Source: Bacteroidales bacterium (GTDB taxonomy: Bacteria; Bacteroidota; Bacteroidia; Bacteroidales; Bacteroidaceae). From it: a stretch of 22,588 nucleotides of DNA. The stretch is from assembly GCA_004557285.1 (NCBI GenBank), contig SFEK01000017.1, forward strand, positions 1 through 22,588. The letters run 5' to 3'. Of this stretch, positions 1-7,439 are shown in pieces. The stretch's first letter is position 1, and every line of letters starts with the position of its first letter. The position numbers and the translations under genes are program-made. Under the pieces are notes generated by a model that saw only the letters and a list, made by a program, of their open reading frames with translations, searched no databases and was not told the DNA's origin.

Positions 1-891
1 AGCCTAAGCTTCGGCGCATCATCGCTCGGCGGCGTGTTTCACAGCATACGAGAAACAGAAGGCATCGAGGCCGTGAACACGGCATTGGACAACGGCATCA
101 ACCTGATTGATGTGTCGCCCTACTATGGCCACTACAAAGCGGAAACGGTGCTGGGCATGGCACTCAAGAACATTGACCGCCAACGCTATTATCTCTCCAC
201 CAAGGTGGGAAGGTATGGCGAGAACGGCGTGAACACCTGGGACTATTCGGCCAAGCGTGTCACCGACAGCGTGTATGAGAGCATGGAGCGGCTCAACATC
301 GACTACATCGACCTCATCAACGTACACGACGTGGAGTTTGCCGACTTGAAGCAGGTGGTGGACGAAACGTTGCCGGCACTTGTCAAACTGAAAGAAGAAG
401 GGGTGGTGAAACATGTGGGCATCACCGACCTGCAGCCCGAAAACCTGAAATGGGTGATTGAACATGTGCCTGCCGGAACGGTGGAAACAGTGCTTTGCTT
501 CTGCCACTACTGCCTAAACGACGAGATGCTGCTCGACTATTTAGACTTCTTCGAGGACAACAACATCGGCATCATCAACGCCTCGCCCTTCTCCATGGGA
601 CTGCTCTCGCAACGCGGGGCTCCCGACTGGCACCCGGCACCGCAACCATTGAAGGAGGTTTGTGCCAAGGCGGCAAAACATTGTGCCGACAAGGGTTATG
701 ACATCGAAAAACTGGCAGTGCAATATGCCACAGGCAACCCACGCATTGCCACCACACTGTTTAGTTCGGCCAACCCGAAGAACGTGCTGAAATGCATCAA
801 ATACATGGACGACCCCATCGACAACCAGCTGGTGGATGAGGTGCAGGGCATCATCGGCAACCAGATGCGGGCAAGATGGAAGAACACTTAA
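1..891 (+). CDS. Aldo/keto reductase, L-galactose/L-fucose dehydrogenase type (5' partial)
   Basis: The frame is open from base 1 and no start lies inside the window, so the gene is cut at its 5' end. The first visible residues (SLSFGASSLGG) match the N-terminal strand of aldo/keto reductases, so only about 10-15 residues are probably missing; the GTG at 34 would cut into this strand. The catalytic tetrad can be placed: Asp at 109-111 and Tyr at 124-126 (DVSPYY), Lys at 202-204 (STK) and His at 325-327 (NVHDVEF). The HDVEF region, the SPFSMGLL stretch and the DWHPA motif resemble plant L-galactose dehydrogenase, and by family knowledge L-fucose dehydrogenases too. These oxidise the sugar C1 with NAD(P) to a lactone. 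The downstream amidohydrolase and zinc dehydrogenase fit a sugar-oxidation pathway. The exact sugar is not visible in the sequence. Confidence 0.85.
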   Translation, partial: SLSFGASSLGGVFHSIRETEGIEAVNTALDNGINLIDVSPYYGHYKAETVLGMALKNIDRQRYYLSTKVGRYGENGVNTWDYSAKRVTDSVYESMERLNIDYIDLINVHDVEFADLKQVVDETLPALVKLKEEGVVKHVGITDLQPENLKWVIEHVPAGTVETVLCFCHYCLNDEMLLDYLDFFEDNNIGIINASPFSMGLLSQRGAPDWHPAPQPLKEVCAKAAKHCADKGYDIEKLAVQYATGNPRIATTLFSSANPKNVLKCIKYMDDPIDNQLVDEVQGIIGNQMRARWKNT

Positions 892-905
892 CGGAAACTG
901 GAATC

Positions 906-1832
906 ATGCAAAATACACTGATTATCGATGCCCACTCGCACTTGTGGCTGAAACAGGATGCCGTATGGAACGGCATGAGGGTGAAGACGCTGGAAAACGG
1001 TCGCTCGTTTTTCCTCACCGAAGAGCGGCAGATGGTGCCACCGTTCATGATTGACGGCAAGAACTCTGCCGAGGTGTTCCTTTCCAACATGGACTATGCC
1101 CAGGTGGGCGGTGCCGTGGTGGTGCAGGAATTTATCGACGGTCTGCAGAACGACTATCTGGAGACAGTGATGCGGAAATATCCCGAACGTTTCTTCGTAT
1201 GCGGCATGTGCGACTATTTCGTAGGCCACATTCTGGAGCAGGCCAACGCATTGAAAGACCGTGGATTCAAGGGTATTGCAGTGCCTGGACACCGCCTGCT
1301 GACCGACAGCCAGCGGATTGCGCTGAACAGCGACGAGATGATGGCCATGTTCCACATGATGGAGGACAACGGCATGGTGCTCTCGCTGTGCTTGGCAGAA
1401 GGCGACACGCAGTTGGGCGAAATCAATGAGGTGATAGCTGAATGTCCTGACCTGAAAATCGCCATCGGCCACTTTGGCATGGTGACGGTTCCGGGATGGA
1501 AAGAGCAAATCATGCTGGCACGCCATCCGCAGGTGATGATTGAGTCGGGAGGCATCACATGGCTCTTCAACAGCGAGTTCTACCCCTTCGACGGGGCGGT
1601 GAAGGCCATACGCGAGGCCATCGACATGGTGGGGGCTGAAAAGCTGATGTGGGGCTCTGACTATCCACGCACCATCACGGCCATCACCTATCGCATGTCG
1701 TATGACTTCGTGTGCAAGAGCACGCTGCTCGACGAGCGGGAAAAACGGCTGTTCTTGGGCGAAAACGCCAAGGCATTTTACGGATTTGGCCAACTGCCAC
1801 AGTTGCCGTATATCAAAAACATGTCGGAATAA
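906..1832 (+). CDS. Amidohydrolase family 2 (TIM-barrel metal-dependent hydrolase), possible sugar lactonase
   Basis: A 308-residue amidohydrolase-related protein. Metal-ligand motifs are visible: DAHSH at residues 8-12, GHF around His189, and WGSDYPR with Asp252 near the C-terminus. This is the pattern of the amidohydrolase-2 family, which contains L-fuconolactonase and L-rhamnonolactonase enzymes as well as decarboxylases. I chose the ATG at 906, 14 bases after the preceding stop, because the protein then begins just ahead of the first beta strand. An in-frame ATG at 876, overlapping the upstream gene by 16 bases, is the alternative. Next to a sugar dehydrogenase, hydrolysis of the aldonolactone product is the simplest role, but this is inferred from context. 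No signal peptide, so cytoplasmic. Confidence 0.82.
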   Translation: MQNTLIIDAHSHLWLKQDAVWNGMRVKTLENGRSFFLTEERQMVPPFMIDGKNSAEVFLSNMDYAQVGGAVVVQEFIDGLQNDYLETVMRKYPERFFVCGMCDYFVGHILEQANALKDRGFKGIAVPGHRLLTDSQRIALNSDEMMAMFHMMEDNGMVLSLCLAEGDTQLGEINEVIAECPDLKIAIGHFGMVTVPGWKEQIMLARHPQVMIESGGITWLFNSEFYPFDGAVKAIREAIDMVGAEKLMWGSDYPRTITAITYRMSYDFVCKSTLLDEREKRLFLGENAKAFYGFGQLPQLPYIKNMSE

Positions 1833-1868
1833 ATATTTTTAATTAACCATTAATATATAACAAGGAAA

Positions 1869-2885
1869 ATGAAAGCAGTGAAAATATCATCGCCTTTAGA
1901 AATGGGCGTAGTAGATATTGAAAAGCCTGTCATCAAGGCAGACGAAGTGTTGCTGAAAATCAAATACGTGGGATTCTGCGGCTCTGACCTCAACACATTC
2001 CGCGGACTGAATCCCATGGTGAAAATGCCCGTGATTCCGGGCCACGAGGTAGGTGCCGTGATTGAAGAGGTGGGCGACATGGTGCCCGACACGCTGAAAA
2101 AGGGCATGGTGGTGACACTGAACCCTTATACCAACTGCGGCCATTGTGCTTCATGCCGCAACGGTCGTTACAATGCCTGTGAGCACAACGAGACACTGGG
2201 CGTGCAGCGACAGGGCGTAATGGCTGAATATGCTGCCCTGCCCTGGACCAAGGTGATTCCGGCAGGCGACATCCCCGTGCGTACCTGTGCCCTGATTGAG
2301 CCGATGAGTGTGGGATTTCATGCCGTGGCTCGCGGCGAGGTGACCGACAACTGTTATGTGATGGTAATTGGTTGTGGCATGGTGGGTCTCGGTGCAGTGG
2401 TGCGTGCCGCCACAAGGGGTGCCGTGGTGATTGCCGCCGACATCGACGACGAAAAACTGGCTTTGGCCAAGGAGGTAGGCGCCAACTATACCATCAACAC
2501 CATCGGCGAGGATGTGCACCAGCGCATGCAGGAGATTACGGGCGGCTTGGGAGCCGACGTGGTGATCGAGGCCGTGGGCAGTCCGACTACCTATGTGATG
2601 GCGGTGAACGAGGTGTCGTTCACAGGTCGTGTGGTGTGCATCGGCTATGCCAAAAGCGAGGTGGCTTTCCAGACCAAACTGTTCGTGCAGAAGGAACTGG
2701 ACATCCGTGGCTCAAGAAATGCCACGCCGTCTGACTTCCGCGCGGTGATCAACTGCATCAACAAGGGTGCATTTGACCTTGAAAAATTCATATCGAAAGT
2801 GGTGAAGCCTGAAGAGGCTATCGATGCCATGAAGGAATGGAGCAAACACCCAGGTAAGGTGTTCCGCATTTTGGTGGAGATGTAA
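1869..2885 (+). CDS. Zinc-dependent medium-chain alcohol/polyol dehydrogenase
   Basis: A 338-residue MDR-family dehydrogenase of full length. Catalytic zinc residues are present: Cys37 (GFCGSD), His59 and Glu60 (PGHE) and Glu144 (LIEP). The structural zinc site is complete with Cys90, Cys93, Cys96 and Cys104. The Rossmann motif GCGMVG (168-173) is followed by Asp191 (AADID), which usually indicates NAD rather than NADP. It resembles threonine, sorbitol and galactitol dehydrogenases and the zinc dehydrogenases found in L-fucose oxidation clusters. The start ATG follows a purine-rich AAGGAAA. The 36-base AT-rich gap before it contains no obvious promoter, so cotranscription with the two preceding genes is likely. 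A role in oxidising a keto-deoxy sugar acid or another polyol intermediate is inferred from the neighbours. Confidence 0.88.
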   Translation: MKAVKISSPLEMGVVDIEKPVIKADEVLLKIKYVGFCGSDLNTFRGLNPMVKMPVIPGHEVGAVIEEVGDMVPDTLKKGMVVTLNPYTNCGHCASCRNGRYNACEHNETLGVQRQGVMAEYAALPWTKVIPAGDIPVRTCALIEPMSVGFHAVARGEVTDNCYVMVIGCGMVGLGAVVRAATRGAVVIAADIDDEKLALAKEVGANYTINTIGEDVHQRMQEITGGLGADVVIEAVGSPTTYVMAVNEVSFTGRVVCIGYAKSEVAFQTKLFVQKELDIRGSRNATPSDFRAVINCINKGAFDLEKFISKVVKPEEAIDAMKEWSKHPGKVFRILVEM

Positions 2886-2889
2886 GGTC

Positions 2890-3531
2890 ATGACTATTTA
2901 CGACAATTATATCTTTGACCTCGACGGCACATTGCTCGACACGCTCAACGACCTGGCCGCAAGTACCAACCACGCCCTCAGGCAACATGGAATGCCCGAA
3001 CATACCACCGATGAGGTGAGGCGCATGGTGGGCAACGGTGTGGCAAAACTCATTGAGCGTGCCGTGCCGCAGGGATTGGACAATCCTGACTATGAACAGG
3101 TGCTGGCCGACTTCAAGGCACACTACTCGGTGCACAGCATGGACACGACAAGGCCTTATCCGGGCATCGAGGAACTGCTGCACACGCTCAAACAACAAGG
3201 CAAACGGTTGGCAGTGGTGAGCAACAAGTTCTGCACAGCCACCGAAGCACTCTGCCGCCATTTCTTCGGCGACACCATCGAGGTGGCCATCGGTGAGAGT
3301 GAACGCATCAGGAAGAAGCCTGCTCCAGATGCCGTGATTGAAGCCATGAGACGACTCGACGCCCACAAAGACAACACTGTGTATGTGGGCGACAGCGAAG
3401 TGGATGTAGCCACGGCGCACAACAGCGGACTGCCGTGCATCAGTGTGACATGGGGATTCAGAGACCGTGCGTTGCTCACTGACCATGGGGCCACGACCTT
3501 TGCCGACAGCCCCATGGACATCGTGGGATAA
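2890..3531 (+). CDS. gph: HAD-superfamily hydrolase, phosphoglycolate phosphatase type
   Basis: A 213-residue HAD phosphatase with all four signature motifs: DLDGT with nucleophile Asp10 and Asp12, Ser111 in AVVSNK, Lys143 in RKKPAPD, and Asp168/Asp172 in VGDSEVD. The helical cap insert after motif I and the overall length fit the Gph/PGP-like subfamily, which removes phosphate from 2-phosphoglycolate or small sugar phosphates. It begins 4 bases after the stop of the zinc dehydrogenase, which suggests translational coupling. It may therefore clean up a phosphorylated by-product of the same pathway, or simply be a passenger housekeeping gene. Substrate specificity cannot be read from sequence. 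It converges on the response-regulator gene with 45 bases between the stops. Confidence 0.85.
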   Translation: MTIYDNYIFDLDGTLLDTLNDLAASTNHALRQHGMPEHTTDEVRRMVGNGVAKLIERAVPQGLDNPDYEQVLADFKAHYSVHSMDTTRPYPGIEELLHTLKQQGKRLAVVSNKFCTATEALCRHFFGDTIEVAIGESERIRKKPAPDAVIEAMRRLDAHKDNTVYVGDSEVDVATAHNSGLPCISVTWGFRDRALLTDHGATTFADSPMDIVG

Positions 3532-3541
3532 TTCATATCAA

Positions 3542-3553
3542 GCCCCAAGGGGC
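3542..3553. terminator. Weak GC hairpin between convergent genes
   Basis: GCCC-CAAG-GGGC is a 4 bp (at most 5 bp) hairpin in the 45-base space between the convergent stops at 3531 and 3577. No T-run follows on either strand, so a terminator function is only suggested by its position. Confidence 0.25.
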
Positions 3554-3576
3554 GTGTGCAACGATGTGGCGCACTG

Positions 3577-4290
3577 CTATTGCAGGGTGTGCGCATCAAG
3601 ATAGTTCTGCACACGCTCCTTGTAGCTTTCTGAAACGGGAATGTAGATGTCGTTCACGACAATGCGACCACGGTCGATTTGACTGATTTTTTGGGTATTG
3701 ACAATGAACGAACGGTGCACACGCATGAACTGCGGCTGTGGAAGATAATCTTCCAGATTTTTCATGTTCATGAGCGACAAGATGCTCTTGCGCTCGTTTT
3801 CCACATAAAACTTGACATAATCCTTCACGCCCTCGATGTAGAGGATGTGGTCGAACATGACACGGTGCAACTTGTATTCACTCTTGACATAGATGTACTT
3901 GTCTTGATTTAATATTTTGCAGATATGCTCTCTGCTCACAAGGTTTATCACCTTGTTGACCGTCTTCATGAAATCCTTGTAGCTGATGGGTTTCAACAGA
4001 TAATCCACAGCATTCACCTTGTAGCCGTCGAGGGCATAACGGTCGAAGGCGGTGGTGAACACAATGCGGGTTTGCTGAGGCAGCAGGTGGGCAAACTCCA
4101 ATCCGCTGAGTTCGGGCATCTGGATGTCGAGAAACAGCAGGTCGGCAGGCTCTTCCCTCAGGGTCTTCATGGCAGCCACCGCACTGTTGAAACAACCGAC
4201 AAGGTTGAGTTCGGGGGTCTTTTTGACGTAGCTCGACAACAATTCTGCCGCCAGCGGTTCATCATCGATAATCGCGCATTTCAGTGTCAT
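3577..4290 (-). CDS. LytTR-family response regulator
   Basis: A 237-residue response regulator. The receiver domain (about 1-118) has the acidic pair Asp9/Asp10, the phosphorylated Asp55 (FLDIQMP), Thr79 and Lys100 (LLKP). The C-terminal half (about 135-235) is a LytTR DNA-binding domain, recognised from YIEGVKDYVKFY and MRVHRSFIVN. Its start overlaps the end of the histidine kinase gene by 29 bases, so the two are coupled. As the last gene of an exporter operon, it is likely to control that operon or related envelope genes. LytTR proteins of this size normally bind short direct repeats. I did not find a convincing pair of such repeats in the promoter region near 9960-10030. Confidence 0.93.
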   Translation of the reverse strand: MTLKCAIIDDEPLAAELLSSYVKKTPELNLVGCFNSAVAAMKTLREEPADLLFLDIQMPELSGLEFAHLLPQQTRIVFTTAFDRYALDGYKVNAVDYLLKPISYKDFMKTVNKVINLVSREHICKILNQDKYIYVKSEYKLHRVMFDHILYIEGVKDYVKFYVENERKSILSLMNMKNLEDYLPQPQFMRVHRSFIVNTQKISQIDRGRIVVNDIYIPVSESYKERVQNYLDAHTLQ

Positions 4291-5341
4291 AGATTAAAAT
4301 TTTTGAGTAATAAGTGTTTGTTTTTTCATCTACGCCCCTCAACCATTCGTATTGCTTGCCATAGGCCAGTTTCAGGCGTCGCTCCACCTGCATGAGTCCG
4401 ATTCCGTGGCCGCTCTTGTCGGTCAGGTCTTTGGGGTAGTTGGAGTTATCAATGGCACAGGTCATCTGGTTTTTACCGGCTGTGATGTTGATGTGTATAA
4501 AACTGGGACGGGTAGAACTGATGCCGTGCTTAAAGGCGTTTTCGACCAGCGTGATGAACACATAGGGGGCCACATGCACATCGGCATTCGGGTCGATGTC
4601 GAAGTTGACTTTCAGTTCTACCGTGTCATTGAGCCTCAGACGCATCAGGTTGATATAGTCGGTGAGAAACTGTATTTCTTCCTTGATGGGGATGCTGTTG
4701 GTTTTCATGCCATAAAGCATGGAACGTGACAGTCCGCTGAGGTCGAGCAATGCCTTTTGGGGATTGAAGGCAATGAGGGCATAGATATTGTTGAGCGTAT
4801 TGAGCAGAAAATGGGGGCGTATCTGAAACCTGAGATTCTCCAGTTCGTCGCGCGTGCGTTGTTTTTCCATTTCCTGTCGTTGGGCTTCCAGTTGGTAGCC
4901 GTGTATAGACATCTGTGAGAAGGTGCCCACCATGACAGACAACAGGAGCGAAACGATGTCGCGGAAGACGAAGCGCGAAAACATGTGGGGCACAGGATGC
5001 GCACCGGGAATTTCGGGAGGCATCCAGCCCAGTTGCTCCTCGCGGAGGTGTATCAGTTCATGCATATGCTGCAACAACGGCAGCAGCAACACGATGAGTA
5101 GCAGACTGGCCAGAAAAAACCACCTGCGATGCCTGTAGAACAGCAAAGGGGTGAGCACAAAATGGGCGATGTAGAAGGCCACGGCAAGCACAAAGGGCAC
5201 AGAGAAGCGATAGAGCAGCAAACGACCGTCGTAGCCCAGTTCAGGAGGAATGAACAGGATAGACGACAGCGAAATGATCAACCACCCCACCAGGTGGAGG
5301 ACGACAATGCTATAAGTTGCTTTTCTACCAATTTCTCTCAT
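4262..5341 (-). CDS. LytS/YehU-type sensor histidine kinase
   Basis: A 359-residue kinase. The N-terminal part has about four membrane segments (roughly residues 10-31, 43-66, 73-92 and 125-143) with no large periplasmic domain. A short coiled coil (about 148-172) follows. The phospho-acceptor region FQIRPHFLLNTLN contains His177 and is typical of the His_kinase family paired with LytTR regulators. The ATPase domain shows the N box ENAFKHG (267-273) and the G box GHGIGL (311-316). It lies 37 bases after the permease gene and overlaps the regulator gene by 29 bases. The lack of an obvious extracellular sensor suggests that it senses the membrane itself or its partner transporter, which is inference. 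Confidence 0.93.
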   Translation of the reverse strand: MREIGRKATYSIVVLHLVGWLIISLSSILFIPPELGYDGRLLLYRFSVPFVLAVAFYIAHFVLTPLLFYRHRRWFFLASLLLIVLLLPLLQHMHELIHLREEQLGWMPPEIPGAHPVPHMFSRFVFRDIVSLLLSVMVGTFSQMSIHGYQLEAQRQEMEKQRTRDELENLRFQIRPHFLLNTLNNIYALIAFNPQKALLDLSGLSRSMLYGMKTNSIPIKEEIQFLTDYINLMRLRLNDTVELKVNFDIDPNADVHVAPYVFITLVENAFKHGISSTRPSFIHINITAGKNQMTCAIDNSNYPKDLTDKSGHGIGLMQVERRLKLAYGKQYEWLRGVDEKTNTYYSKILIYDTEMRDYR

Positions 5342-5378
5342 GTTTACCCTCCTCTGTCTTCTTTAAAGAATAACGACT

Positions 5379-6611
5379 TTATTCGTATCTTATTGCCTCT
5401 ATGGGGTCTAATTGTGCAGCTTTCTTGGCAGGATACCAGCCGAAGAACACGCCGGTGGCGGTACAGACGCCAAAACTGAGCAGCACGCTCCATGGTTGGA
5501 CAAGCACTGGCCAATGGGCGAAGAAATTGACGGCAAAAGTTGCGCCAAGTCCGAGGAACACACCGATGACGCCGCCCGTGACGCTGAGCAGAATCGACTC
5601 AATGAGAAACTGACTGAGGATGTCGATACCTCTGGCTCCCACACTCATGCGCAGACCAATCTCTCGGGTGCGCTCGGTGACGCTCACATACATGATATTC
5701 ATGATGCCGATGCCACCCACCACAAGCGATATGCCGGCGATGCACGCCAGGAGGATGGTCATGAGGTCGGTAGTGGAATTGAGCATAGTGGCGAGCTCCT
5801 CCTGTGAACGGATGTTGAAATCGTCGTCATCGCTCTCGGTGGTTTCGGTGGCATCTTTCAGTTTGTGCTGTGTGCGCAGCACGGCGGTGATTTCTTCGAT
5901 GGCCTTCTGCGTGAGGTTTTCGGTGAGGGCTGAACAATGGATGCTCTGCACATAGGTGATGGCGAGAATACGCTTCATCACCGATGAATAAGGCGCAAGC
6001 ACAAGGTCGTCTTGGTCAATACCCATGGAGTTGTAACCCTTGCTTTTCAGTACGCCGATGATGCGGAAGGGAATGGTGTTGAAGCGGATGACCTTGCCAA
6101 TGGGGTCGCGGCCGTCGGGAAAGAGATTGTCCACCACAGTCTTGCCCACCACGCACACCTTGGCACTGGCCTTGATGTCGTCATCATCAAACATCTCGCC
6201 GTCGGCCACTTCAAGTTTACGGATGGTGAGGTAGTCGGGATTGACGCCGTAGATGGTTGATGGGGTGTTGTTGTTGCCGCTAATGAACTGTCCTGCACTG
6301 TTGACCACCGGACTGATGGCACTGATATACCGGCACTGTTCCTTGAGTGCGGCATAATCAGTGAGTTTGAGGGTCTCCATCGACGAGGCATCCTGTCGCA
6401 CACCGCCGCGCATGTCTTGTCCGGGCATGATCATGTTGGAACCCATCTCTGAAATCTGCTTGCTGATGCTCTGCTTGCTGCCTTGTCCTATGGCGAGCAT
6501 GGTGATGACCGAACCCACGCCGATGATGATGCCCAGCATGGTGAGAAACGAGCGCAGCTTGTTGGCGGCAATGGCGCGCAGGGCTATTTTGAGAAGATTG
6601 CTGATACTCAT
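5379..6611 (-). CDS. MacB-type ABC transporter permease (MacB_PCD + FtsX domains)
   Basis: A 410-residue inner-membrane permease. It begins with one transmembrane helix (about residues 20-43, in LRSFLTMLGIIIGVGSV), followed by a large periplasmic MacB-like core domain and three C-terminal membrane helices (about 285-310, 335-362, 375-397). The motif TREIGLRMSVGAR before the last helices is typical of the FtsX family. Unlike E. coli MacB, no ATPase is fused; it is encoded separately 33 bases upstream. MacB-type permeases do not move substrate through the membrane. They drive export from the periplasm through a TolC-like channel by a mechanical movement. The substrate could be an antimicrobial, peptide, lipoprotein or siderophore and is not visible here. 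Confidence 0.93.
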   Translation of the reverse strand: MSISNLLKIALRAIAANKLRSFLTMLGIIIGVGSVITMLAIGQGSKQSISKQISEMGSNMIMPGQDMRGGVRQDASSMETLKLTDYAALKEQCRYISAISPVVNSAGQFISGNNNTPSTIYGVNPDYLTIRKLEVADGEMFDDDDIKASAKVCVVGKTVVDNLFPDGRDPIGKVIRFNTIPFRIIGVLKSKGYNSMGIDQDDLVLAPYSSVMKRILAITYVQSIHCSALTENLTQKAIEEITAVLRTQHKLKDATETTESDDDDFNIRSQEELATMLNSTTDLMTILLACIAGISLVVGGIGIMNIMYVSVTERTREIGLRMSVGARGIDILSQFLIESILLSVTGGVIGVFLGLGATFAVNFFAHWPVLVQPWSVLLSFGVCTATGVFFGWYPAKKAAQLDPIEAIRYE

Positions 6612-6644
6612 TGGTATTGTTCTATGGTTTGCAATGGTTGTGAA

Positions 6645-7439
6645 TTATTCGTCGGCCACAGGGGGCAATGCGGCCAGGGCATCAGCTGCCGAAAGAATGT
6701 CGGTGTTGGCCACGTCGCTCTTGATGACACCGTCGCGCAGCACGATGTTGCGACTGGAATAGCGGGCAATGTCGGGGTTGTGGGTGACGAAGATGATGGT
6801 GCGCCCTGCGGCATGGAGCTGCTGGAACAGCACCAAGATTTCAAACGAGGTGCGGGTGTCGAGGTTTCCCGTAGCCTCGTCGGCAAGCAGCACGGCAGGA
6901 TTGTTGACCAAAGCGCGGGCAATGGCCACACGCTGCATCTGTCCGCCCGACATCTGGTTGGACTTGTGATAGAGCCTGCTGCCAAGCCCCACGGCCTGAA
7001 GGGCTTTCACGGCTCGTTCCTTGCGCTCTTTGGCACTGACGGAGGGGTTATACATCAGGGGCAGTTCCACGTTTTCGATACTGGTGGTCTTGGGCAGCAG
7101 GTTGTAGTTCTGGAACACAAAACCTATCTTTTTGTTGCGCAGCACGGCACGCTCGGCCTTCTTCATCTGCCTGACGGATATGCCGTCGAGAAAATACTCG
7201 CCCGAGGTGGGGGTATCAAGGCAGCCCAACTGGTTGAGCAGGGTGGATTTGCCCGAACCCGATGTGCCCATGATGGTGACAAATTCTCCCTCGTAAATCT
7301 TGAACGACACTCCACGCAGGGCATGTACCACCTCGTCGCCCACCACAAAGTCGCGCTTCACATCGTGCAGTTCGATGACCGCCTTGCGCCCGTTGTGGTT
7401 CTGACCGGCCGACCTTTCAGTTTGTTGTGATGTCATCAT
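6645..7439 (-). CDS. ABC transporter ATP-binding protein, MacB/LolD type
   Basis: A 264-residue ATPase. Walker A is GTSGSGKST (58-66), the Q-loop Gln110 sits in FVFQNY, the signature is MSGGQMQR (163-170), Walker B is LLADEA with Asp187/Glu188, and the H-loop His220 is in FVTH. I start it at the ATG at 7439, the first of two adjacent ATG codons. The stop of the adaptor gene overlaps it (TAATG), indicating translational coupling. A longer in-frame extension to 7658 runs back through the adaptor gene and has no family similarity. The residue after the catalytic Glu188 is Ala (codon GCT), whereas this subfamily usually has Pro (DEPTGNLD). Ala occurs there in other ABC families, so activity is still likely. 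Confidence 0.93.
   Translation of the reverse strand: MMTSQQTERSAGQNHNGRKAVIELHDVKRDFVVGDEVVHALRGVSFKIYEGEFVTIMGTSGSGKSTLLNQLGCLDTPTSGEYFLDGISVRQMKKAERAVLRNKKIGFVFQNYNLLPKTTSIENVELPLMYNPSVSAKERKERAVKALQAVGLGSRLYHKSNQMSGGQMQRVAIARALVNNPAVLLADEATGNLDTRTSFEILVLFQQLHAAGRTIIFVTHNPDIARYSSRNIVLRDGVIKSDVANTDILSAADALAALPPVADE

Noticed and set aside
888..1793. 301-codon open frame antisense to the amidohydrolase
   Set aside because: Histidine-rich composition and full overlap with a recognised gene indicate a shadow frame.
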